6,319 nucleotides of DNA from Verrucomicrobiia bacterium (GCA_017880715.1 JADGRT010000191.1:1-6319); one strand, 5' to 3'; positions 1 to 4,617 are shown, numbered from the stretch's first letter. Notes: a model not told the origin generated them from the letters alone. Numbers and translations: made by a program.

Positions 1-350
1 CCATCGCCTTCCAGCCGGACGCAGTTGTAGCCGCCCTGGCGCACGATCTCCAACTGCTCGACCACCCGCAGGCGCACCAGCCGGTACAACCGGAATGAAT
101 TTTGGATGTAGTCGAGCGTCATAAACGCCCGCATGGAGATCCCTTCCGGGGTAACAATATAACTCAGCTTGCGCCGCTCCACCCGGCGAGCTTTCACGTA
201 CCCTTTGGCGATTAACCGTTTCAAGTGCCAATTGATTGTGCCTATTGCAACCCCAAGTTGGGTCGCCAGGCCGGCCTGGGTTGTGTCCGGATCCTTCGCT
301 ATTTTTTCTAAAATGATCAGATCACGATTGTTTTCGGGTGTCAGGTCCAT
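1..350 (-). CDS. Winged helix-turn-helix transcriptional regulator (MarR/ArsR-like), C-terminus outside window
   Basis: Reading the minus strand from the ATG at 350 gives 116 residues in an open frame that runs off the left edge. Residues 8-20 form a first helix. Residues 23-57 form a helix-turn-helix (TTQAGLATQLGVAIGTINWH, then an LKRLIAKGYVKARRV helix). Residues 60-71 (RKLSYIVTPEGI) are a typical beta wing. Residues 74-105 form a long Arg/Leu-rich helix, often the dimerisation helix in this class. The segment after it (GGYNCVRLEGD) looks like the first strand of a further alpha/beta domain, but that domain is cut off, so any ligand is unknown. The ATG has no Shine-Dalgarno sequence, although a good promoter lies just upstream. 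The gene diverges from the mazG-like operon. DNA binding is well supported; its target and signal are unknown. Autoregulation through the palindrome at 364-375 is inference. Confidence 0.82.
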   Translation of the reverse strand, partial: MDLTPENNRDLIILEKIAKDPDTTQAGLATQLGVAIGTINWHLKRLIAKGYVKARRVERRKLSYIVTPEGISMRAFMTLDYIQNSFRLYRLVRLRVVEQLEIVRQGGYNCVRLEGD

Positions 351-363
351 AATGTTTGTATTT

Positions 364-375
364 TCAACGGGTTGA
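364..375. promoter_or_regulatory. Candidate operator: 12-bp palindrome at the regulator's start site
   Basis: TCAAC-GG-GTTGA is a perfect 5-bp inverted repeat with a 2-bp spacer. It sits between the -10 box and the ATG, over the predicted transcription start. A winged-helix dimer bound here would block initiation, so it is a plausible autoregulatory site. Arms this short also occur by chance, and no second copy was found near the divergent promoter. Confidence 0.3.
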
Positions 376-404
376 ATTATAACTCATAAGGGAAAAAACC
401 TCAA
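376..404 (-). promoter_or_regulatory. Sigma70-type promoter of the winged-helix regulator
   Basis: On the minus strand a perfect TATAAT -10 box (376-381) lies exactly 17 bp from TTGAGG (399-404), which matches four of six positions of TTGACA. Transcription would start near 369, giving a leader of about 19 nt with no Shine-Dalgarno sequence before the ATG at 350. This is a sequence match only. Confidence 0.6.
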
Positions 405-517
405 GGGCAGGCCTATTCTTCTGCTGTTTTTTTCCCCTACCCCGAACCCCGCATCACGGCAGGTTACCCGTCCCCTTGCGAAGCACCCTGTAAGGGCAGG
501 GCGGGGAACTTCTTTTT

Positions 518-557
518 TGTGGTGTTTTGACCCCGCAAGCAGGGTCAAAACACCACA
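518..557. repeat. Perfect palindrome A (16-bp arms, 8-nt loop)
   Basis: The left arm 518-533 (TGTGGTGTTTTGACCC) is perfectly complementary to 542-557; the loop is CGCAAGCA. It is preceded by GAACTTC (506-512) and a T-run, and followed by ATTCTTTTCT (561-570). The same flank order occurs around hairpin B, and the 3' pyrimidine tract recurs at C and D. No T-run follows the stem on either strand, so it is not a standard intrinsic terminator. It belongs to the four-member hairpin family described in the findings. Confidence 0.9.
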
Positions 558-596
558 TTAATTCTTTTCTAGTGCCTCGCCGTGGCAGGGAAGTTC

Positions 597-645
597 ATTT
601 TAGTGGAGTTTTGCCACGCAATGCCTGGCAAAACTCCACTAAAAT
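597..645. repeat. Perfect palindrome B (20-bp arms, 9-nt loop)
   Basis: The left arm 597-616 is perfectly complementary to 626-645; the loop is CGCAATGCC. The inner arm reads GTGGAGTTTTGCC, against GTGGTGTTTTGACC in hairpin A, so the two are related copies. It is preceded by GAAGTTC (590-596) and followed by ATTCTTTTCTCCCCTCC (644-660) and a GC-rich tail containing GGCCAGGGCCGGGG. Start-to-start spacing from A is 79 bp, in the same orientation. Confidence 0.9.
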
Positions 646-733
646 TCTTTTCTCCCCTCCTGTGGCCAGGGCCGGGGCAGAGGTTTTCGCAACCGCAAAC
701 GCATCTCGTAATTTAGATACATTTGCCCTGTTC

Positions 734-742
734 TGTTATAAT
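734..742 (+). promoter_or_regulatory. Extended -10 promoter of the mazG-LOG-proS operon
   Basis: TGTTATAAT is a perfect TATAAT preceded by the TG of an extended -10 element. No convincing -35 is present at 16-18 bp. Initiation 6-7 nt downstream would place the start near 749, only about 6 nt before the ATG at 755. That predicts a leaderless or nearly leaderless mRNA, in keeping with the absence of a Shine-Dalgarno sequence. Confidence 0.6.
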
Positions 743-754
743 ACTCCCCACAGC

Positions 755-1063
755 ATGGACATTAAGCAGCTTTCTCAGGCCATGGACCAATTTGTACGGG
801 CAAAAGGCTGGTACGCTCCGGACAGCCTCCGGCCGCAGACCGCCCGCAGTATTGCCATATCCCTCAACCTTGAGGCCGCCGAAATCCTGGAGCATTTCCA
901 GTGGACCGAGTCGGCCAAAGACCCCCAGGAACTGGCCGGCGAGCTGGCCGACGTGGCGCTTTACCTGCTCCAACTGGCAAACCTGACCGGCATCGACCTG
1001 GAAAGCGCCGTCCTGGACAAGTTAGACAAGAACTATACGCGCACGTGGGATAACCCGGAATGA
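755..1063 (+). CDS. MazG-like (RS21-C6/dCTPase-type) nucleotide pyrophosphohydrolase
   Basis: A 102-residue all-alpha protein, the usual length for single-domain enzymes of this family, which hydrolyse (deoxy)nucleoside triphosphates to monophosphate plus pyrophosphate in the cytosol. The Mg2+-binding signature is intact: E40xxE43 in SLNLEAAEILEHFQW and E63xxD66 in GELADVALYLLQLA, followed by the conserved GIDLESAVLDKLDKN helix. The start at 755 is chosen because family N-termini begin close to this point and the promoter sits at 734-742. The frame is open upstream to an ATG at 527, but those 76 codons cross hairpins A and B and resemble nothing in the family. The stop overlaps the next start (ATGA), implying translational coupling. 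Substrate is not readable; candidates are dCTP or damaged nucleotides. This is unlikely to be full-length tandem-domain MazG. Confidence 0.9.
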   Translation: MDIKQLSQAMDQFVRAKGWYAPDSLRPQTARSIAISLNLEAAEILEHFQWTESAKDPQELAGELADVALYLLQLANLTGIDLESAVLDKLDKNYTRTWDNPE

Positions 1064-1599
1064 ATGTCACTGTTTTTGGTGGGGCGTCCCCCATCCCCGG
1101 CCAGCCGGAATACCAGCAAGCCATGCGCCTTGGCCAACTTTTGGCCCAGGCCGGCCACACCGTCCTGACGGGCGGCTACATGGGAACGATGGAAGCGGTC
1201 TCGCGCGGCGCCGTCGAAGCCGGCGGACACACCATCGGCGTCACCTGTGAAGAAATCGAACGCTGGCGCAGCAGCCTGGCCAATCCATGGGTGCAGGAAG
1301 AATGGAAGCTGGCTACTCTGGCCGAACGCCTGGGTTCCCTCATGGACAACGCCGGCGCCCTGATTGCCCTGCCCGGCGGACCGGGCACATTGACCGAGAT
1401 CAGCCTGGCCTGGAACCGCCTGCTGGTTGAATCGCTCTCGCCCCGCCCATTGATTATCATCGGCGAAGCCTGGCGCGAGCTCTTCGAACAGTTTTTCCGC
1501 TCTCAAGACTCCTACATCAGCGCTGCCGCCCGCTCCGAGCTCACCTTCGCAGCCACGGTGGAAGAGGCTGCCGAAATACTAGCCCTAACTCATCTCTAA
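1060..1599 (+). CDS. LOG-family (TIGR00725/TIGR00730-like) nucleotide 5'-monophosphate phosphoribohydrolase
   Basis: A 179-residue Rossmann-fold protein of the LOG family, once annotated as lysine decarboxylase. Characterised members cleave nucleoside 5'-monophosphates to free base plus ribose 5-phosphate. Visible motifs are the N-terminal VTVFGGAS strand-loop, GGYMGTMEAVSRGA (38-51) and the hallmark PGGPGTLTE (105-113, PGGxGTxxE). R90 lies where canonical LOG enzymes have an Arg-Lys pair, but the next residue is Leu (ERLGSLM), so activity or substrate may differ. The ATG overlaps the stop of the MazG-like gene by 4 bp, so translation is probably coupled. proS begins 20 bp after the stop. Fold assignment is firm. 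The reaction is family knowledge, and a role in clearing the product of the upstream enzyme is inference. Confidence 0.88.
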   Translation: MNVTVFGGASPIPGQPEYQQAMRLGQLLAQAGHTVLTGGYMGTMEAVSRGAVEAGGHTIGVTCEEIERWRSSLANPWVQEEWKLATLAERLGSLMDNAGALIALPGGPGTLTEISLAWNRLLVESLSPRPLIIIGEAWRELFEQFFRSQDSYISAAARSELTFAATVEEAAEILALTHL

Positions 1600-1619
1600 T
1601 TTCTCTTATCGAGCAAACC

Positions 1620-3071
1620 ATGACCGATCAAAAACCAATCTCGCAAGAAAAAATCCCCTCGCGCGGCGAGAACTACTCCGAATGGTACAACCAGTTGATC
1701 TTGAAATCCGAGCTGGCCGATTACGCACCGGTGCGCGGCTGCATGGTTGTCCGCCCTTACGGCTGGGCCTTATGGGAAAACATCCAGCAGGCCCTCGACC
1801 GCCGCTTTAAAGCCACCGGTCATGTCAATGCCGCCTTCCCCCTGTTCATCCCCTTGTCCTTCCTGGAGAAAGAAAAGGAACACGTCAAAGGATTTTCACC
1901 CGAGCTGGCCGTGGTAACCATCGGCGGCGGAGAAAAGCTGGAAGAACCGCTGGTCGTCCGCCCAACCTCCGAGACCATCATCGGCTATATGTATTCCAAG
2001 TGGGTCAAATCGTACCGTGACCTGCCCATCCTGATCAACCAGTGGTGCAACGTGGTGCGCTGGGAAATGCGCACCCGCATGTTCCTACGCACCCTAGAAT
2101 TTTACTGGCAGGAAGGTCACACCGCCCACAGCACCTCCGCCGAAGCCATGGAAGAAACCCGCCGCATCCTGGATATCTACACCCGCTTTGCCACCGACGA
2201 AGCCGCAGTGCCGGTCATCCCCGGGCGCAAGAGTGAGACCGAGAAATTTGCCGGCGCTGTCAGCTCTTTCACCATCGAAGGCATGATGGGCGACACCAAG
2301 GCCTTGCAATCCGGCACCTCCCACTTCCTGGGGCAAAACTTTGCCAAAGCCTTCAACATCCAATTTCTGAATGAAAGCAACCAGCTTCAGAACGCCTGGA
2401 CCACCTCCTGGGGCCTCTCCACCCGTTTCATCGGCGCCATTATTATGACCCACGGCGACGACCAGGGGTTGGTGATGCCGCCCCGCCTGGCGCCCATCCA
2501 AATCGTCATCGTACCCATCGCCCGCAGCGACGAGGAAAAGGCCCGCGTGATGCCGGTGGTCGAACAACTGCGCCAGGCCCTGGCGGAATTCCGCCTCAAA
2601 GTGGACGACCGCACCGAGGTGACTCCCGGCTTCAAATTCAACGATTGGGAAATGCGCGGCGTTCCCCTGCGCATCGAGGTCGGCCCCAAAGACGTCGAAA
2701 AGAACGTCATCACCGTCGCCCGCCGCGATATGCCCGGCAAGGCCGGTAAATCCACCCTGGGCATGGATCAATTGGCCCCCCAAATAGCCGGGTTATTGAA
2801 CGAGATTCAAGCCAACATGTTAGCCAAAGCCACCACCTTCCGCGATGCCCACATTCACGACCCCCGCAGCTACGATGAGTTTAAACAGGTGGTTGAAAAC
2901 GGCTGGGCGCTCTCCTGGTGGTGCGGCAGCCTGGAATGCGAGGCCAAAATCAAAGAGGACACCCGCGCCACCACCCGCTGCCTGCCTCTCGAGCAGCCCG
3001 CCGGTGCCGGCCACTGTATCGTCTGCAACCAACCCGCCCACGAAAAAGCCTACTTCGCCAAGGCCTATTAA
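1620..3071 (+). CDS. proS: Prolyl-tRNA synthetase, archaeal/eukaryotic-type with C-terminal zinc domain
   Basis: A 483-residue class II aminoacyl-tRNA synthetase that charges tRNA-Pro in the cytosol. Motif 1 lies around residues 40-78. RPTSE is at 114-118. Motif 2 is NVVRWEMRTRMFLR (R147xE149), followed by EGHTAH (165-170). GTSHFLGQNFAKAF is at 232-245. Motif 3 is SWGLSTRFIGAIIMTHGDDQG, with its Arg at 269. The anticodon-binding domain occupies about 290-400. The C-terminal domain has C435, C440, C466 and C469 in a Cx4C...CxxC zinc pattern, a further C454, and ends in the usual tyrosine. There is no editing insertion between motifs 2 and 3, which marks the short archaeal-type enzyme rather than the longer E. 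coli type. It lies 20 bp after the LOG gene with no clear Shine-Dalgarno sequence, so it is probably read from the upstream promoter. Hairpin C starts 22 bp after the stop. Confidence 0.97.
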   Translation: MTDQKPISQEKIPSRGENYSEWYNQLILKSELADYAPVRGCMVVRPYGWALWENIQQALDRRFKATGHVNAAFPLFIPLSFLEKEKEHVKGFSPELAVVTIGGGEKLEEPLVVRPTSETIIGYMYSKWVKSYRDLPILINQWCNVVRWEMRTRMFLRTLEFYWQEGHTAHSTSAEAMEETRRILDIYTRFATDEAAVPVIPGRKSETEKFAGAVSSFTIEGMMGDTKALQSGTSHFLGQNFAKAFNIQFLNESNQLQNAWTTSWGLSTRFIGAIIMTHGDDQGLVMPPRLAPIQIVIVPIARSDEEKARVMPVVEQLRQALAEFRLKVDDRTEVTPGFKFNDWEMRGVPLRIEVGPKDVEKNVITVARRDMPGKAGKSTLGMDQLAPQIAGLLNEIQANMLAKATTFRDAHIHDPRSYDEFKQVVENGWALSWWCGSLECEAKIKEDTRATTRCLPLEQPAGAGHCIVCNQPAHEKAYFAKAY

Positions 3072-3093
3072 CAAAAATGCTTTTACTATAAAA

Positions 3094-3138
3094 TTTGCAG
3101 TAATTTTGTCCCGCTTTGCGGGACAAAATTACTGCAAA
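3094..3138. repeat. Perfect palindrome C (21-bp arms, 3-nt loop)
   Basis: The arms 3094-3114 and 3118-3138 are perfectly complementary around a TTT loop; the inner arm reads TAATTTTGTCCCGC. It begins 22 bp after the proS stop and would form a very stable RNA hairpin at the 3' end of that message. It is followed by AAAAAAC rather than a U-run, so it is more likely an RNA-stabilising or REP-like element than an intrinsic terminator. Its tail (CTTTCTCCCCTCGCC, 3146-3160) matches the tails of B and D. Confidence 0.9.
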
Positions 3139-3186
3139 AAACAATCTTTCTCCCCTCGCCATTGCAGCCGAGGGTAACAGGAGTTC

Positions 3187-3225
3187 GGAGTTTTTTTGCC
3201 CCGTCTTACGGGGCAAAAAAACTCC
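3187..3225. repeat. Perfect palindrome D (18-bp arms, 3-nt loop)
   Basis: The arms 3187-3204 and 3208-3225 are perfectly complementary around a CTT loop; the inner arm is a T7 run followed by GCCCCGT. It is preceded by GGAGTTC (3180-3186), the counterpart of GAAGTTC before B and GAACTTC before A, and followed by TCTCTCTCCCCTCC (3233-3246). It starts 93 bp after hairpin C in the same orientation. Confidence 0.9.
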
Positions 3226-3239
3226 CCAAAGGTCTCTCT

Positions 3240-3264
3240 CCCCTCCCCACTCCGTGGGGAGGGG
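3240..3264. repeat. GC-rich hairpin D2 (11-bp arms, 3-nt loop), tail module of repeat D
   Basis: CCCCTCCCCAC (3240-3250) pairs perfectly with 3254-3264 around a TCC loop. Outside it, CTCTC (3234-3238) can also pair with GAGAG (3271-3275), leaving an internal loop. Degenerate versions of this C-rich/G-rich tail follow hairpins B (652-682) and C (3150-3174), so it looks like a fixed module of the repeat unit. C-rich palindromes of this general look are common in Chloroflexota and cyanobacterial genomes; no search was possible here. Confidence 0.8.
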
Positions 3265-3270
3265 TCGGGG

Positions 3271-3284
3271 GAGAGGTGAGGTCT
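3271..3284 (+). promoter_or_regulatory. Ribosome-binding site formed by the end of repeat D
   Basis: GAGAGGTGAGG (3271-3281) supplies an AGGTGA-type Shine-Dalgarno sequence just before the ATG at 3285. It decides the start over an in-frame ATG at 3162, whose 41-codon extension runs through hairpins D and D2. Because the purine tract belongs to the repeat tail, the gene appears to use repeat-derived DNA as its ribosome-binding site. Confidence 0.55.
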
Positions 3285-4091
3285 ATGCCCGCCGTTTCAC
3301 TCGCCAGGCTAAAAACTGAAATCGCCGCACTGGGTAATCTGTTTGCCCGCCCCGACGATTTCAAACGCAGCCTCGACCACCTGTTGGACTTTTACGCCAA
3401 CCGCACCTACCGGGCCGGTCAAAACGTTCAATTCAGGCCCATCACCCCTGCCCGGCGTGTCTCCCGCCTGGTCATCCAGCAGCTCGAGCTTGCCCTGCGC
3501 CCCTTGTGCACGGCCAATACCTCCGCCGCCCTGGCCCTCTCGGATGCCCTCTGGCCTGACCCTTACATTGAGACCCGCCACCTGGCCGTGTTTATCCTCG
3601 GCCAGGTAAACCTCGACCCTCCGCAGCCCGTCGTGCAGCGCCTCGTGCAGTGGGCAAATCCCGACGTGCCAACCGAAATCTTAAAACTGCTTTTCTCTGC
3701 CGGCACGCTGCGCCTGCGCACGGAACTGCCCCCCCTCTGGCTCGAAACCATCCAAACCTGGCTGGACGCTTCCGACCTGGAAACACAGGTTATGGGCCTG
3801 AAAGCCCTCCTGCCGGTGATTCAAGAGCGACAGTTTAACAACCTGCCCCCCATCTTCCGCATGATCAGCCCCTTCATGCACTCCACTCAGAACGCCATCC
3901 TGCCCGAGCTGCAAGACCTGCTCGAGACCCTCATCCAGCGCTCCCCCACCGAATCCTTGTTTTTCCTGCGCCAGGTGCTGGGATCCCCCACCCCGTCCGG
4001 CGTAATCCGGGTCATCCGGCGCGTCATTTCGCTGTTTTCGCCCGAATCCCAGGCCTCCTTGCGCAAAATGATGCTCGTAAACTCTTCTTAA
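3285..4091 (+). CDS. Uncharacterised alpha-helical, HEAT/ARM-like repeat protein
   Basis: A 268-residue protein not recognised with certainty. Beyond about residue 55 it is a chain of amphipathic helices with short Pro/Asp turns, as in HEAT/ARM solenoids. Examples are RRVSRLVIQQLELALRPL (58-74), ALSDALWPDPYIETRHLAVFILGQV (84-108), VQRLVQWANPDVPTEILKLLFSAG (117-140), LETQVMGLKALLPVIQ (165-180) and LPELQDLLETLIQRSPTESLFFLRQVL (206-232). The segment LWPDPYIETRHLAVFILGQV recalls the repeat of AlkD-type DNA alkylation repair proteins. No catalytic signature is clear, so repair activity should not be assumed. No signal peptide or membrane segment is seen. It lies 213 bp after proS, beyond hairpins C and D, with no convincing promoter of its own. 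The rpsO promoter overlaps its 3' end. The start at 3285 is set by the ribosome-binding site. Confidence 0.75.
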   Translation: MPAVSLARLKTEIAALGNLFARPDDFKRSLDHLLDFYANRTYRAGQNVQFRPITPARRVSRLVIQQLELALRPLCTANTSAALALSDALWPDPYIETRHLAVFILGQVNLDPPQPVVQRLVQWANPDVPTEILKLLFSAGTLRLRTELPPLWLETIQTWLDASDLETQVMGLKALLPVIQERQFNNLPPIFRMISPFMHSTQNAILPELQDLLETLIQRSPTESLFFLRQVLGSPTPSGVIRVIRRVISLFSPESQASLRKMMLVNSS

Positions 4092-4096
4092 TTTAA

Positions 4097-4105
4097 TGGT
4101 ATAAT
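4097..4105 (+). promoter_or_regulatory. Extended -10 promoter of rpsO
   Basis: TGGTATAAT is a perfect TATAAT (4100-4105) with the TG of an extended -10. A weak -35 candidate, TAAACT (4078-4083), is 16 bp upstream, inside the last codons of the preceding gene. Initiation near 4112 gives a leader of about 77 nt. The extended -10 form is shared with the mazG operon promoter at 734-742. Confidence 0.65.
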
Positions 4106-4111
4106 GCCCCC

Positions 4112-4188
4112 ACTGACTGGTCCTGCTGGCGGCTGCGGCTGCTGGTATGGAGACTTGCTGAATTTTACGAAAGGAGATAGCACACGTC
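4112..4188 (+). promoter_or_regulatory. rpsO leader with strong Shine-Dalgarno and GCTG-rich repeat block
   Basis: The leader carries AAAGGAGAT (4170-4178) about 10 nt before the ATG, the strongest ribosome-binding site in the window. Upstream, CTGCTGG occurs twice (4123-4129 and 4139-4145) flanking a tandem GGCTGC (4131-4142). S15 represses its own translation through leader structure in several bacteria, with different RNA folds in different phyla. Whether this leader binds S15 is inference; no known fold was recognised. Confidence 0.45.
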
Positions 4189-4461
4189 ATGGGATTAACC
4201 AAAGAAATCAAAACCAAGGTGATGACCGATTACGCCGTCCATGAAGGCGACACCGGCTCACCGGAAGTACAGGTTGCGATCCTGACCACCCGGATCAACC
4301 AGCTAACCGGCCACTTGCGCATCCACCGCCACGATGAATCATCGCGCCGCGGCTTGCTCATTATGGTCGGCCAGCGCCGCCGTTTACTGGCCTACATGCG
4401 CAGCAAGAGCGTTGCCCGCTACATCGCCATCAGCGAACGGCTGAACCTCCGCCAGAAATAA
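4189..4461 (+). CDS. rpsO: 30S ribosomal protein S15
   Basis: A 90-residue protein, against the usual 88-90. S15 binds the central domain of 16S rRNA early in 30S assembly. The signature is complete: DTGSPEVQVAILTTRINQLTGHL (21-43), then HRHDESSRRGLLIMVGQRRRLLAYM (46-70), with the conserved SRRGLL and RRRLL blocks, and a basic C-terminus. It sits just upstream of pnp, the order found in many bacteria, but here 367 bp and a terminator separate the two, and each has its own candidate promoter region. It is read from the promoter at 4097-4105 and ends in the intrinsic terminator at 4482-4514. Confidence 0.98.
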   Translation: MGLTKEIKTKVMTDYAVHEGDTGSPEVQVAILTTRINQLTGHLRIHRHDESSRRGLLIMVGQRRRLLAYMRSKSVARYIAISERLNLRQK

Positions 4462-4502
4462 ACCTGACCCCCTGAACCAAGAACGACCGCCATTTCTGGC
4501 GG
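4449..4502 (+). promoter_or_regulatory. Candidate antiterminator pairing across the rpsO stop codon
   Basis: CCGCCAGAAAT (4449-4459), the last sense codons and first base of the rpsO stop codon, is perfectly complementary over 11 bp to ATTTCTGGCGG (4492-4502). That second stretch is the loop plus half of the 3' arm of the terminator at 4482-4507. The two stems cannot coexist. A ribosome at the stop codon would cover the 5' strand and favour the terminator. The pairing is directly visible; any regulatory use is inference. Confidence 0.4.
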
Positions 4503-4514
4503 TCGTTTGTTTTT
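4482..4514 (+). terminator. Intrinsic terminator of rpsO
   Basis: A perfect 10-bp GC-rich stem, AACGACCGCC (4482-4491) with 4498-4507, closes an ATTTCT loop and is followed by TGTTTTT (4508-4514). It starts 20 bp after the rpsO stop. It could be partial, letting some transcription reach pnp. Confidence 0.88.
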
Positions 4515-4567
4515 ATATGTGAACCAACCTGACAGGCCGTCCATCCCCACGCCTGTTGGGCAAAACA

Positions 4568-4617
4568 TAGAGACGCATCCCGAATAAAACATCGGAACAG
4601 GCGATCTTGCGTCTCTA
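4568..4617. repeat. Inverted-repeat element with TAGAGACGCA termini
   Basis: TAGAGACGCA (4568-4577) and its exact complement (4608-4617) enclose 30 bp that contain a second small stem, CCGA (4580-4583) with TCGG (4592-4595). Palindromes ending in GTAGAGACG-type sequence are familiar small dispersed elements in cyanobacterial and some Chloroflexota genomes, so this may be a REP- or MITE-like copy. It is unrelated to hairpins A-D. No flanking target duplication was seen. Confidence 0.65.

Larger units (their letters stand above)
351..754. other. 404-bp divergent intergenic region
   Basis: No real gene is seen here. From left to right it holds the regulator's palindrome and promoter (364-404) and a C-rich tract of three CCCC runs (434-450). 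A degenerate repeat flank follows (485-512), then hairpin A (518-557), hairpin B (597-645) and their pyrimidine-rich and purine-rich tails to about 690. The operon promoter lies at 734-742. A reading frame open from 527 to 754 merges with the downstream gene but crosses both hairpins and that promoter, so it is treated as chance. Confidence 0.75.

Noticed and set aside
434..469. Possible G-quadruplex on the minus strand (runs at 434-437, 440-443, 447-450 and 467-469)
   Set aside because: Only three runs are tightly spaced; the fourth is 16 nt away and one base short.
527..754. In-frame N-terminal extension of the MazG-like gene from an ATG at 527
   Set aside because: It starts inside the left arm of hairpin A, crosses hairpin B and the operon promoter, and has no resemblance to the family. 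The start at 755 fits family length.
2094..2783. Minus-strand open frame (229 codons) opposite proS
   Set aside because: It is a shadow of conserved ProRS motifs, with Gly/His-rich low-information translation and no ribosome-binding site.
3087..3092. TATAAA after proS as a promoter for the helical-repeat gene
   Set aside because: No -35 at suitable spacing and no TG extension, and it abuts hairpin C.
3094..3141. Hairpin C as the intrinsic terminator of proS
   Set aside because: The stem is followed by an A-run rather than a T-run. A role in stopping or protecting transcripts is not excluded, but it does not meet the terminator pattern.
518..3225. Hairpins A-D read as a CRISPR array
   Set aside because: There are only two units per site, the repeats are not identical, spacers are absent, and no cas gene is present.
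3162..3284. In-frame N-terminal extension of the helical-repeat gene from an ATG at 3162
   Set aside because: The extension translates hairpins D and D2. A Shine-Dalgarno sequence immediately precedes the ATG at 3285.
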